Assembly: GCF_017316305.2 (NCBI RefSeq) | Contig: NZ_CP147250.1 | Span: 558,001-622,000 of the forward strand | DNA length: 64,000 nt | Direction: 5' to 3' | Origin: Enterococcus sp. DIV1094 | GTDB lineage: Bacteria > Bacillota > Bacilli > Lactobacillales > Enterococcaceae | In this document: piece by piece, positions 8,753 to 17,661 of the stretch | Numbering within the stretch: position 1 is the first letter of the stretch | Layout of the letters: each line of letters starts with the position of its first letter | Made by a program: the position numbers and the translations under genes | The notes under the pieces: generated by a model | Database searches by the model: none | What the model was told of the DNA's origin: nothing | What the model saw: the letters and a program-made list of their open reading frames with translations, nothing else

Positions 8753-9706
8753 CTAGTTTGACGTTTCTGTTGAAGAATCTGTGGACGCATCGGTTGAATT
8801 TCCGCTTGTTGATGGTTCTGTCATTAGCCCACTTAATACATTTTTGAAATCTTCATCTTTGATTTTGACATTTGCTTTTTTCAATTCATTACGCACAACT
8901 TCTTGTACGAATGTTGGATCTGCTATTTTTGTCTCTGTTGCTATTTTTTCTAGTTCTTCTTTATATTTCGACATATCATTGCCTTTTTCTTGTTGTTTGA
9001 TCATTTTCACTAGATAATATTCCGTTGCATTCGTAGAGGAATTGACTGCGGTGATGACATCAGACACTTCCTCATTTTTAAGCTTGAATGCCGCTTGTTT
9101 GACTTCCGTCGGCACACTTGTGGACTGCGAATCAAAGGTGATGGTGCCACCATTTTCTTTTGTCGCTTCATCCGTCGATTTTTCTTTCGCTATTTTCGCA
9201 AAGTCGCCACCATCATCAAGTGATTTTTTGATTTCCTTGGCGTCATCTTCACTCGTTACTTTGATCAATTGCGCCTCTACTTCTGGGTGGAAGGATTCCC
9301 AGGCTGTTTTAAGATCTTCATCGGTCAAATCGACATTTGCTCGTAGACCTGCTTTATAAGCTAATCCTTTTTTTATTTCTTCTTTATAAGTTTCAGTCGT
9401 ATATCCGGCTAATTTCAATTGAGAATCAAAGGAATCACCGAGTGCTTCTTTACTATCGTTGTATTCTTTTTCCACATCTTCAGCTGAAACTTTGTCGCCA
9501 TAATTTTCTTCAAAAATTTGGAAAATGATCAAATTTTGGACGGCTGTTTCTGCACCATTTATTTTTTTCAATTGGTCGACCAATTCTTGTTCTGAGATCG
9601 TACCCCCTTTATAGGTCACTGCGGCTTGATTTGTCGAATTTGGTGTACATGCAGAAAATAAAACTAATCCTGATGATACGGCTAATACTGAAATAAATTT
9701 TTTCAT
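8753..9706 (-). CDS. prsA: PrsA-type peptidyl-prolyl isomerase lipoprotein
   Basis: A 317-residue foldase that assists folding of secreted proteins at the membrane outer face. The N-terminal signal ends in the lipobox LFSAC. The central part (about 145-245, from EVEAQLIKVTSEDDAK to the YYLVKMI strand) is a parvulin domain, flanked by helical N- and C-terminal regions. The last 25 residues are a Ser/Thr tail. There is a good ribosome binding site before the ATG. It is a single gene upstream of a bidirectional terminator. Confidence 0.93.
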   Translation of the reverse strand: MKKFISVLAVSSGLVLFSACTPNSTNQAAVTYKGGTISEQELVDQLKKINGAETAVQNLIIFQIFEENYGDKVSAEDVEKEYNDSKEALGDSFDSQLKLAGYTTETYKEEIKKGLAYKAGLRANVDLTDEDLKTAWESFHPEVEAQLIKVTSEDDAKEIKKSLDDGGDFAKIAKEKSTDEATKENGGTITFDSQSTSVPTEVKQAAFKLKNEEVSDVITAVNSSTNATEYYLVKMIKQQEKGNDMSKYKEELEKIATETKIADPTFVQEVVRNELKKANVKIKDEDFKNVLSGLMTEPSTSGNSTDASTDSSTETSN

Positions 9707-9830
9707 GCGGTCACTCCTATTAACTATTTATAATTACATTGATTCTTTTATTACTTTATATGTATTTTTTGAACAAAATTTGAAGATGAGTCAATCTTAT
9801 CGAAATTTTAAAATCAGTGTGCATACTAAA

Positions 9831-9889
9831 AAGAGCGTAGACAAACATCTGAGGGTTATCAATGCCCTAGTCGTTCGTTCCACGCTCTT
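9831..9889 (-). terminator. Terminator of lepB
   Basis: AAGAGCGT (9831-9838) pairs with ACGCTCTT (9882-9889) across a partly paired interior that includes AGGG/CCCT. It begins 11 bases after the lepB stop codon. The long, branched shape is unusual for a simple terminator. Confidence 0.6.
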
Positions 9890-9899
9890 CTAGATTTTT

Positions 9900-10469
9900 T
9901 TAAATAATGTTGATTCTATTCAATGGCCAATAACGGAAAACGACTTTTCCTTGGATCAAGTCTTCATCGACTAACCCAAACATACGGCTATCTTTTGAAA
10001 TCAAGCGATTGTCCCCAAGTACCAAGTATTGTCCTTCAGGAACAGTGAATTCGAAATCACTAGTGAATGTTTCAGAATTTTCAGCTTGAGATTGAAAGGC
10101 TGAATTATACGAATATTCATCTTGCAGTTTATCTTCTGAAAATTCTTTTTTGTACTCATCTAAATAAGGTTCATCTTGCTTTTCCCCATTGATGTATAGC
10201 TGATCATTTTCCATTTTTACCGTATCGCCTGGCATACCAATGATTCGTTTCACGATCATCCGTTCTTCGTCCCCAGGTTCTTTTGTTGTAATGATATCCC
10301 AACGATCAAGATCTGAAATTTTTGATGAAATCAAACGTTGTCCGTCATGTAATGTGGGATCCATTGAGTGACCACTGACTGTGACTGGTGTAAAGACATA
10401 GACTCTTGCCAAGATGATGGCTGCTAACACAACGATGAGGATGCCCCAATTTTTCAAAAAGTTTTTCAC
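9900..10469 (-). CDS. lepB: Signal peptidase I
   Basis: A 189-residue type I signal peptidase that cleaves signal peptides of secreted proteins. One N-terminal membrane segment (about 8-27) is followed by the catalytic Ser in SGHSMDPTL (about 35) and the Lys in MIVKRIIGMPGD. The conserved LGDNRLISKDSR box is near the end. The start is GTG at 10469, six bases after a perfect AGGAGG. It is monocistronic, between prsA and an unrecognised membrane gene. Confidence 0.95.
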   Translation of the reverse strand: MKNFLKNWGILIVVLAAIILARVYVFTPVTVSGHSMDPTLHDGQRLISSKISDLDRWDIITTKEPGDEERMIVKRIIGMPGDTVKMENDQLYINGEKQDEPYLDEYKKEFSEDKLQDEYSYNSAFQSQAENSETFTSDFEFTVPEGQYLVLGDNRLISKDSRMFGLVDEDLIQGKVVFRYWPLNRINII

Positions 10470-10571
10470 TCTGTACCTCCTATTTAATCAAAGATTCATA
10501 TGTTATTTTTATTTACTTGTTAACTATTCTCTATTTTACAGTTTTTATCAATTAAAAGAAAGAATAAGTAT

Positions 10572-10646
10572 CAGCTCATGTATCGATAATGAGCCTAGTA
10601 TTGTGAAAGCAGTGTGCTTTACCCTGTATTCTCCGTACAAGAGCTG
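10572..10646. repeat. Long branched inverted repeat
   Basis: CAGCTC and TGTA at the left end (from 10572) pair with TACA and GAGCTG at the right end (to 10646). Inside lies a second hairpin AAAGCA-GTG-TGCTTT. The 75-base element follows the stop codon of the minus-strand membrane gene and may work as its terminator, but it has no clear T run. It could be a mobile palindromic repeat. Confidence 0.4.
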
Positions 10647-10674
10647 AATAAACGTTCATGGGGCGAATCCCAAA

Positions 10675-11454
10675 CTATATCTTAGCTTTTTTTCTTCGTT
10701 GGCTTCGACTATAAGTGACTTCACCTTCTTGTTCTTGTGGTTGATTTTTCTTGATGATCAACTTCAAACGATAAGGCTCGTGGTATCTAAGACCATCTTT
10801 GACGAAATCACCACCCGCAATGAACAAGCCAACTGGCTCAATATGATCTTCTGGAGAGTCGACCTTGATCGTTCCGACTTTTTCCATGCTGGAATAATTA
10901 CGACCGATACTTAACTGATAGGTTTTGTCAGAGACTTTTTTCACGTAATAATACGGATAAAGTGTATTTCTATCGATCAAAAATCCGTCCATCCGTCCAA
11001 GTTCATTGACACTGATTTCCCCTTTTTCAATCAAATAGTGCATATTCTCTGCTAACTTCAATTGGTAGTCTTCATCAAATAGAACATTTGCTTTTTCCGT
11101 GTTGACTTTGTCGATGCTTCCGTTATTCCCACGAACGGTTTCCCCTTCGATATTGAACGCTTCATCGGGTAGATACTTCACGATCACTTGGGTCACATCG
11201 GCTTTTGAGTTTTTATCAAAAAAGTAATAAAACACATTTAAAACGGTGAAGTATAAAAGTGCTAAAAAGCCTAATCCATATAAAAAGAATTGCAAATAGT
11301 TTTGGTTTTGCCATAACCCGTAAACAATTCGTAAAAGATAGACGGTTGGAATCACACTTAATACAGTATAGCCTCGGTTCAAATATTTAGGACTGATATC
11401 TAAATAGCCTAAAAACTTGTGTATCCCGTTGATGATATCTAATATAAACGTCAT
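10675..11454 (-). CDS. Unrecognised two-TM membrane protein
   Basis: I do not recognise this 259-residue protein. Two hydrophobic segments lie near residues 28-46 and 52-77. A soluble domain of about 170 residues follows and ends in a very basic tail (SRSQRRKKAKI). The soluble part has beta-like segments such as YPYYYVKKV and YRLKLIIKK and no catalytic motif I can name. Its ATG overlaps the stop of the Ser/Thr-rich upstream gene by four bases (ATGA), so the two are translationally coupled and probably act together at the membrane. Confidence 0.7.
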   Translation of the reverse strand: MTFILDIINGIHKFLGYLDISPKYLNRGYTVLSVIPTVYLLRIVYGLWQNQNYLQFFLYGLGFLALLYFTVLNVFYYFFDKNSKADVTQVIVKYLPDEAFNIEGETVRGNNGSIDKVNTEKANVLFDEDYQLKLAENMHYLIEKGEISVNELGRMDGFLIDRNTLYPYYYVKKVSDKTYQLSIGRNYSSMEKVGTIKVDSPEDHIEPVGLFIAGGDFVKDGLRYHEPYRLKLIIKKNQPQEQEGEVTYSRSQRRKKAKI

Positions 11455-11918
11455 TCTTCGTCACCTGCCTGTTGATTATACATCTGTGTTTCAGCTGAAT
11501 TTTCTGTAGGTGTATTATTTTCATTCATGTTGCCTTCACTTGGTGTAGAAGAGCTTGGCGTTGTGCTACTTGGTGTTGTTTCACTTGGTGTCGTCTGTGA
11601 ATCGATATCATTTTCTTCTTGGCTTTGAGGTATCGAGTCGGTTGTATAGCTTGAATCACCCTCGTTGACCGAACTTTCCGGTATTGAGTGTTGATTATAT
11701 GTTGAATTAGTTGTTTCTTGTTCGACCGTCGTCGGTGTTGTTTCCACCGTATCAGTCGTTTGTCCTACTCCTTCATTTGTGGAAGTCGTGGTAGTCTCTG
11801 TCGTCGAACGGCTTGGCGCACGATAGCTGGAACTATTAACGATGCCTGTCGTGGTAGCAACAATCGTCGAAATCGTCAATACAGCGATCGGCTTTAATAT
11901 AGGTGCTACTTTCCGCAT
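11451..11918 (-). CDS. Membrane-anchored Ser/Thr-rich low-complexity protein
   Basis: A 155-residue protein with a short basic N-terminus and one hydrophobic segment (about 9-27). The remaining 125 residues are almost wholly Ser, Thr, Glu, Gln, Asn and Pro, with TTPSETTPSSTTPSSSTPSE-like repeats. It has no LPXTG motif. The hydrophobic segment could be an uncleaved anchor or a signal peptide. Such tails usually extend outside and may be glycosylated or act as a wall spacer; this is inferred. It is the first gene of a two-gene unit. Confidence 0.7.
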   Translation of the reverse strand: MRKVAPILKPIAVLTISTIVATTTGIVNSSSYRAPSRSTTETTTTSTNEGVGQTTDTVETTPTTVEQETTNSTYNQHSIPESSVNEGDSSYTTDSIPQSQEENDIDSQTTPSETTPSSTTPSSSTPSEGNMNENNTPTENSAETQMYNQQAGDEE

Positions 11919-12279
11919 ATTCTCTCATCCTTTTTTCTTGTTGCCTTTAAAGTCCTGATTTTCTGGCAAAAGTTTATTTTTTCTCACAGTTCTTCTTTAG
12001 TTTTACCATAAATTTCTTATTTTTTTCTTATTTTTTCATGAAACTTTTGTGTAGATTTACTCGCTGAGCTTTTGAAAAGTGATTAGACCACTTTTTATTT
12101 TGTTGATAACTCTCATTATATCACTGATTGCCTTCGAAGTTTTCTAGCAAAATCCTCTTCATTACAAGCGACTTTTCCAATAACTAACATTCTGGTAAAT
12201 TTTAGTTTTATTATTTCTTTGTGTATTTATTTTAATGTCGGTATACTGGAAGAAACACTTAACAAGGAGGATCGAATTT
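11919..12279. other. Divergent intergenic region upstream of trkH
   Basis: An AT-rich 360-base region between divergent genes. It holds the potassium-transporter promoter at its right end. A small hairpin AAAAGTG (12075-12081) / CACTTTT (12089-12095) is followed by a T tract, which could terminate an unannotated short transcript. I find no credible coding frame in it. Confidence 0.5.
12219..12247 (+). promoter_or_regulatory. Promoter of the potassium transporter gene
   Basis: TTGTGT (12219-12224) and TATACT (12242-12247) are separated by exactly 17 bases. The -10 lies downstream of an in-frame ATG at 12235, so translation must start later, which supports the GTG at 12280. Confidence 0.65.
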
Positions 12280-13680
12280 GTGCAATTGAATCTTTTTTTT
12301 CGAAAATGGCGAAGGCGGAGCGAAAGATACGCTTCTAGTCACTTTTCTTCTATCCAAATCATCGTATTTTATTATATTTTAATGACATTGATTTCTTTGG
12401 GCTTGTTTTACGTCCCATTTTTTCGAAACCCAGATAGTCACGTTCCATTTATCGATATGCTTTTTATGGCGATTAGTACGATCAGTGTAACGGGGCTTTC
12501 AACATTTGACATCCATGCGATTTTTAACAATAACGGTATTATTTTACTTGAGGTCTTGTTTCAGGTAGGCGGTCTCGGGATCATGATGATTTCAACAGCA
12601 TTTATTATCTTTTCTAAACGTCGGATCACGTTACGTCAGAGACAATTGATCATGACAGATATGAACCAACCACGCTTGTCTGGTATCGTTCGTTTGATCC
12701 GGATCACTTTTGTCATACTGCTTTGGTTCCAGTTACTATTTGGTGCCTTGTTCTCAGTCTATTTTTATCTGCGAGGTTATTTTGATCATTGGCATGAGGC
12801 TGTTTTCCATGGATTTTATCAAGCCATTTCTGCGGTCACCAATTCCGGTTTTGACATCACTGGCGATTCGATCAAACCCTTTGAACATGACTACCCTTTT
12901 TTATTTATGATCATGTTTCTGATTTTTATTGGTGGGATCGGTTTTCCAGTATTGATGGAATTTAGAGAATGGCTTTTGTATCGAAAAACAAAAGCGAAGA
13001 TTCCTTTTCGGTTTTCCTTATTTACGAAGCTTGCGGTGTTGGCTTTTGTCATCTTATTCGTAAGTGGGACTGTCTTGATTTATTTACTTGAAAAAAATCA
13101 TCTGTTCCAAGATTTGCATCCGAGTGTCCAGTGGATCAATTCCATGTTTTATTCCATGACAACTCGAAATGCCGGTTTACAGATCCATGATCTCGGTGAC
13201 TTCCAAATCACTACATTGATCGTCTTTTCTTTATTGATGTTTATTGGTTGTAGTCCGAGTTCTGTCGGCGGGGGTATCCGAACGACGACGGTAGCGATCA
13301 TTGGTTTGTATCTTTACTCGTTTTTGAAAAGTGAAGACAATATCAATATTTTTGGTCGCCGAATCGATGAAGATGATGTCCGAAAATCAGTGGTCGTCTT
13401 TATGCTTTCCTTAGGGATGTGCTTTTTCTGTATCCTCTTTCTCTCCGCTACGGAGAAGCAACCGCTCATCTCGATTATCGTGGAGGTCACTTCTGCTTTT
13501 GGAACAACTGGGCTTTCACTAGGTATCACCGGTGATCTATCGCCACTCGGTAAAATCACGATCGGTGCTTTGATGTTCATTGGGCGTATCGGTATGTTGT
13601 ACACACTAATGTTATTTGTACCAAAAGAAACACGAGATTTAGGTTATGAATATCCGACCGAGAAAATCATTATCGGTTAA
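12280..13680 (+). CDS. TrkH/KtrB-family K+ transporter subunit
   Basis: A 466-residue membrane protein with four repeated M1-P-M2 units, the channel-forming subunit of Trk/Ktr potassium uptake. The four selectivity-filter loops are visible as SVTGLSTFD, AVTNSGFDITG, TTRNAGLQ and GTTGLSLGITG. The length fits KtrB better than the longer TrkH. The frame is open to an ATG at 12235, but that ATG lies inside the promoter, and AAGGAGG sits eight bases before GTG 12280. The gating partner KtrA/TrkA is not in the window. A terminator follows. Confidence 0.9.
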   Translation: MQLNLFFRKWRRRSERYASSHFSSIQIIVFYYILMTLISLGLFYVPFFRNPDSHVPFIDMLFMAISTISVTGLSTFDIHAIFNNNGIILLEVLFQVGGLGIMMISTAFIIFSKRRITLRQRQLIMTDMNQPRLSGIVRLIRITFVILLWFQLLFGALFSVYFYLRGYFDHWHEAVFHGFYQAISAVTNSGFDITGDSIKPFEHDYPFLFMIMFLIFIGGIGFPVLMEFREWLLYRKTKAKIPFRFSLFTKLAVLAFVILFVSGTVLIYLLEKNHLFQDLHPSVQWINSMFYSMTTRNAGLQIHDLGDFQITTLIVFSLLMFIGCSPSSVGGGIRTTTVAIIGLYLYSFLKSEDNINIFGRRIDEDDVRKSVVVFMLSLGMCFFCILFLSATEKQPLISIIVEVTSAFGTTGLSLGITGDLSPLGKITIGALMFIGRIGMLYTLMLFVPKETRDLGYEYPTEKIIIG

Positions 13681-13721
13681 GCAAACCTATGATTCGTCCG
13701 GAAAAAACGATGGTAAGAAGC

Positions 13722-13762
13722 AAGGAAGCGATGATTATTCGTTTTCTCGCTTCTTTCTTTTT
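13722..13762 (+). terminator. Terminator of the potassium transporter gene
   Basis: AAGGAAGCGA (13722-13731) pairs with TCGCTTCTTT (13747-13756), followed by a T-rich run. It lies about 40 bases after the stop codon. Confidence 0.7.
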
Positions 13763-13879
13763 TGTTTTGCTAACAATATAAAGTTTTGTAAAATAAGACA
13801 AAGCAATTTAACCTTTTTTTCAACATATGGTATGATTAGTTGAATTTATTAGTAATTATGACGTTTTGGAGGTTACATA

Positions 13880-15232
13880 ATGGGAATACGCAGTCAGTTT
13901 GCGATTGCAGTTGGTAAAACCGCACAATGGGGACTAAAAACATTCTTCAAGGGAGGATCAAGCTTACCCGGTAAACTTGCTTTATCGATCGATCCTCACA
14001 TTTTAGATACATTAGCAAAAGACTATCAAGTCGTTGTCGTAACCGGAACAAACGGCAAAACGTTGACAACCGCTTTGACGGTCAATATTTTACGACAACA
14101 ATTTGATGAAGTCTTGACGAATCCTACTGGCGCAAATATGGTCCAAGGAATCGTTTCAACTTTTTTACAAGCAAAAGCTGGAAAAGGGAAAAAGAAATTT
14201 GCAGTATTAGAGATCGATGAAGCCAGTCTAAGTAGAGTGACTGAATACATCAAACCTGAGCTATTCTTGTTCACAAACATTTTCCGTGACCAAATGGATC
14301 GTTACGGTGAAATCTATACTACTTATAAAATGATCGTTGATGGTGCGGCAAAATCACCAGAGGCGACGATCATCAGTAATGGTGATTCACCGATTTTCAA
14401 TTCAGTCGAGACAGTCAATCCTAGAAAATATTATGGATTTGATCACGAAGAAGACCGCGAACAGATGGCGCACTACAATACAGATGGCGTGTTGTGTCCA
14501 AAATGTCATCATATCTTGCATTACAAAATGATCACTTATGCAAACTTAGGTAAATACTACTGTCCAAATTGTGATTTCAAACGTCCTGAACTGGATTATC
14601 GTTTGACAGAAATGAAACGCATGGACAATAAATCAGCTGATTTCGTCATCGATGGCAATGAATATGGCATCGAAGTTGGCGGGATGTACAATGTCTATAA
14701 TGCTTTAGCGGCTACAGCGGTTGCTGAATACTATGGGGTCGTTCCAGAAAAAATCAGACAAGGCTTAGGCTACGATGAAAAAGTATTTGGTCGTCAAGAA
14801 GTGATCCAGATCGACGGCAAATCTTGCACATTAGTCCTTGTCAAAAATCCTGTAGGGATCAACCAAGTCATCGATATGATGGGACATGCGCCTTATCCAT
14901 TCTCATTAGTCGCCCTACTAAATGCGAACTACGCAGATGGGATCGATGTGAGCTGGATCTGGGATGGTGAATTCGAACGCTTTGCAGAGATGGAGATTCC
15001 TGCTGTGATTGCTGGTGGTGATCGCCACACCGATATGGCACTACGTTTGAAAGTAGCTGGTATCGCAGAAGACAGATTGACACAATCAAAAGAATTGACG
15101 GAAGTCATTGAAAAAATCAAACAACTACCGACAGACCATGTCTACATCTTAGCGACATATACAGCCGTTTTACAATTACGAAAAGAATTAGCGAGTCAAG
15201 GCTTTATCAAAGGAGGCATGAATCGTGGCTAA
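13880..15232 (+). CDS. murT: Lipid II isoglutaminyl synthase, MurT subunit
   Basis: A 450-residue Mur-ligase-like protein. With GatD it amidates the D-glutamate of the lipid II stem peptide, using ATP and glutamine-derived ammonia. The ATP-binding loop [11 protein letters not shown] is at about residue 53. The four-cysteine zinc ribbon typical of MurT appears as CPKCHH and CPNCDF (about 204-232). The C-terminal DUF1727-like domain follows. The start has TTGGAGG upstream. Its end overlaps gatD by eight bases. Confidence 0.95.
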   Translation: MGIRSQFAIAVGKTAQWGLKTFFKGGSSLPGKLALSIDPHILDTLAKDYQVVVVTGTNGKTLTTALTVNILRQQFDEVLTNPTGANMVQGIVSTFLQAKAGKGKKKFAVLEIDEASLSRVTEYIKPELFLFTNIFRDQMDRYGEIYTTYKMIVDGAAKSPEATIISNGDSPIFNSVETVNPRKYYGFDHEEDREQMAHYNTDGVLCPKCHHILHYKMITYANLGKYYCPNCDFKRPELDYRLTEMKRMDNKSADFVIDGNEYGIEVGGMYNVYNALAATAVAEYYGVVPEKIRQGLGYDEKVFGRQEVIQIDGKSCTLVLVKNPVGINQVIDMMGHAPYPFSLVALLNANYADGIDVSWIWDGEFERFAEMEIPAVIAGGDRHTDMALRLKVAGIAEDRLTQSKELTEVIEKIKQLPTDHVYILATYTAVLQLRKELASQGFIKGGMNRG

Positions 15233-15926
15233 CTATGAATTACGTATTGCCCATCTCTATGGGAATCTGATGAATACTTACGGCGACAACGGGAATCTAT
15301 TGATGCTCCAATATATCGCCAAAAAAATGGGCGTCACTTCTCACACCGAGATCGTCAGCATCCATGAACCCTTTGAGGCAGACAAATATGATTTAGTGTT
15401 CTTTGGGGGTGGTCAAGACTTTGAGCAAATGATCATCTCAAAAGATATTCAAGAAAAGAAAGAATCATTGATCAACTATATTGAAAATGATGGTGTGATC
15501 CTTGCCATTTGTGGCGGTTATCAACTTCTTGGCCATTATTATATGGGCGCAAACGGCGAAAAAATCCAAGGAATCAGTGCGTTGGATCATTATACGTTGA
15601 GCCAAGAGAATAATCGCTTTATCGGTGACATCGTGATCCACAACGAAGAATTCAACGAAACTTATTATGGATTTGAAAATCATAATGGTCGAACATTTCT
15701 TGGTGAAGGCGAACGCCCACTTGGAAAAATCGTCAAAGGTCAAGGCAATAATGGCGAAGATCAATCAGAAGGTGTCATTTACCGCAACGTTTTCGGCTCC
15801 TATTTCCATGGTCCGATCTTAGCCCGCAATGAGCATTTAGCAGAACGTCTGGTTCGCTTAGCGTTAGAGAATCGTTATGGAAAAGAACTTGATCTACCGA
15901 CCGTTGCCGCAGCCCCGATCAAATGA
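15225..15926 (+). CDS. gatD: Lipid II isoglutaminyl synthase, GatD glutaminase subunit
   Basis: A 233-residue class I glutamine amidotransferase of the CobB/CobQ type that feeds ammonia to MurT. The nucleophile Cys is in [12 protein letters not shown] (about residue 94), and the partner His in [12 protein letters not shown] (about 189). [10 protein letters not shown] is the conserved oxyanion-region segment. It overlaps murT by eight bases, so the two subunits are translationally coupled. A strong terminator follows. Confidence 0.95.
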   Translation: MANYELRIAHLYGNLMNTYGDNGNLLMLQYIAKKMGVTSHTEIVSIHEPFEADKYDLVFFGGGQDFEQMIISKDIQEKKESLINYIENDGVILAICGGYQLLGHYYMGANGEKIQGISALDHYTLSQENNRFIGDIVIHNEEFNETYYGFENHNGRTFLGEGERPLGKIVKGQGNNGEDQSEGVIYRNVFGSYFHGPILARNEHLAERLVRLALENRYGKELDLPTVAAAPIK

Positions 15927-15967
15927 TTAGGTGCTGAATGATCAACTGGAAAAAATAAAACAGCTAA

Positions 15968-16006
15968 AAACCTCCCAAAATATCTGAGATATTGTGGGAG
16001 GTTTCT
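15968..16006. terminator. Bidirectional terminator between gatD and mtlD
   Basis: AAACCTCCCA (15968-15977) pairs perfectly with TGGGAGGTTT (15995-16004), extended by AATATC/GATATT inside. T-rich sequence follows on both strands. It separates two convergent operons. Confidence 0.9.
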
Positions 16007-16045
16007 TCACTGTCTACTTTTATCGCCTATCGATCTTCTCGATCA

Positions 16046-17197
16046 TCAAGCGACTTGTTTCGCATAACGCATCACGTTTTGCTTGATGTTACTGATGGTC
16101 GTTGGATCATGGATACCTGTGACTTCTTGGATCAACTGCTCCATGTTCTCTTGGACTTTCATCTCTTGTAGCTGACGACTTTGCTCATCTTCTGGATCAT
16201 AGTAGTTAAAAATGATGCCCATCGTAGCTGTCAAATGCGGACAAGTCAAATTGTATTCTTGCAACTCACGAACGGGACGAGTAAAGCGTTCTTGATACCC
16301 TAATTTACGTAAAGGTGTTCGTGCAACACGAGTGATCGCATCTGAGATATATTTATTTTGGAAGCGTTGGATGATCTTCTCAATATATGCTTCGTGTTGT
16401 TTGTTATCAAAGCCCCATTTTGCCTCAAGTAGACTTCCTGTTTCTTGAAGTACTGATTTTAGTTGAGCAACAACTAGTGAATCTTGCATTGCCTCGTCGA
16501 TCGTGGCATATCCTAATAAGGCACCGGTATAAGCCACTGTCGCATGTCCTGTATTTACACTGAATAGTTTACGTTCAATGTAAGGTTCCAAGTCTTTGAC
16601 GTATAGTACGCCATCTAACGAAATCTCTTTATTTTTTCTTTGAGTGTCATCAATGACCCATTCTTTGAACGGTTCCACTTGTACGAATAAAGGATCTTCA
16701 TGGTGTTGCATCGGTACGATACGATCCACTGCTGCATTTGGGAAACCAATCCATTTATCCGCAAATCCACTATCAGTTAGGTACTTATATACTTCCGTTT
16801 TTAGGTGCTGTGAGCCGCCAATCATGTTTTCACAAGCGATGATGTCTAAGGGTTGCTCATTGCCCACTTGTTCTCTTTGTTCGATACCTTTTGCGATCAA
16901 CTCTGCAATGAATGGTAAAATATTTGGACCAATTGCTGTAGTGACAAGATCTGCTTGCGCAATTTCTTTGATTACTTGTTCAGGCTCTTTTTGGTTGTTC
17001 AATCCTCGAACCTGTTCAACGATGATCTGCTCTTTAGATTCATCGGCTAATTCGATCTTATAACGTCCTTGTTTGTTCAAAGCATCAATGAGTGGTTGAT
17101 TGACATCAACAAATGTGATCTCAAAGCCATTTTCTGCTAAAATCTCACCTATAAATCCTCTGCCGATATTACCGGCCCCAAAGTGTACTGCTCTCAT
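16046..17197 (-). CDS. mtlD: Mannitol-1-phosphate 5-dehydrogenase
   Basis: A 383-residue NAD-dependent enzyme that oxidises mannitol 1-phosphate to fructose 6-phosphate. The N-terminal Rossmann motif is [15 protein letters not shown]. The later segments [10 protein letters not shown] and [14 protein letters not shown] are typical of the polyol-dehydrogenase group. ATG 17197 is preceded by AAGGAG at eight bases, and seven upstream in-frame residues are disregarded. It is the last gene of mtlA–mtlF–mtlD and the only mtlD in the window. Confidence 0.96.
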   Translation of the reverse strand: MRAVHFGAGNIGRGFIGEILAENGFEITFVDVNQPLIDALNKQGRYKIELADESKEQIIVEQVRGLNNQKEPEQVIKEIAQADLVTTAIGPNILPFIAELIAKGIEQREQVGNEQPLDIIACENMIGGSQHLKTEVYKYLTDSGFADKWIGFPNAAVDRIVPMQHHEDPLFVQVEPFKEWVIDDTQRKNKEISLDGVLYVKDLEPYIERKLFSVNTGHATVAYTGALLGYATIDEAMQDSLVVAQLKSVLQETGSLLEAKWGFDNKQHEAYIEKIIQRFQNKYISDAITRVARTPLRKLGYQERFTRPVRELQEYNLTCPHLTATMGIIFNYYDPEDEQSRQLQEMKVQENMEQLIQEVTGIHDPTTISNIKQNVMRYAKQVA

Positions 17198-17210
17198 TCT
17201 TCTTCTCTCC

Positions 17211-17648
17211 TTAGGCAATTGCTAGATTTTGTGTGACTTCTTCTTTACTCAACGCATCTGCCAGTTGGACGACATTATCCATATCGCTACAGTATAGAGC
17301 GATTTGTTGGACCAACTGTAAATGCTCTTCTCCTACTCCGGCGATCCCAAACAGAACGGTCGCGATTTTTTCTTCTTGCTCTGTCCCGAAATTGACGCCA
17401 TCTGGTACTTGGATCACACAAATCCCTGATTTTTTGACAAAGGTTTTAGCTTCATCTGTTCCATGAGGGATCGCAATGAAATTCCCCATATAAACAGACA
17501 ACATTGCATCACGTTCCACCATCGCGTCAATGTAAGGTTCCTCGACACAACCTGCTTCGACTAATTTTCTACCACAGTATCTGATTGCCTCTTCTTTTGT
17601 TGCAAAAGACTTATTCAACTCGATCATATCAAATGCTAATTCAGACAT
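17211..17648 (-). CDS. mtlF: PTS mannitol EIIA component
   Basis: A 145-residue EIIA-Mtl that accepts phosphate from HPr and passes it to EIIB. The phosphorylated His lies in [12 protein letters not shown] (about residue 62). The start follows AGAGGAGG. It sits between mtlA and mtlD with short spacers. A diverged paralogue lies at 32022-32465, with a matching LPHGK site. Confidence 0.95.
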   Translation of the reverse strand: MSELAFDMIELNKSFATKEEAIRYCGRKLVEAGCVEEPYIDAMVERDAMLSVYMGNFIAIPHGTDEAKTFVKKSGICVIQVPDGVNFGTEQEEKIATVLFGIAGVGEEHLQLVQQIALYCSDMDNVVQLADALSKEEVTQNLAIA

Positions 17649-17661
17649 TTTACTTCCTCCT

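Noticed and set aside
12075-12095. Small RNA ending at the hairpin upstream of the potassium transporter
   Set aside because: The hairpin is short and no promoter at a suitable distance was found, so no RNA gene is called.
12235-12279. ATG at 12235 as start of the potassium transporter
   Set aside because: It lies within the promoter spacer, and a strong AAGGAGG precedes the GTG at 12280.
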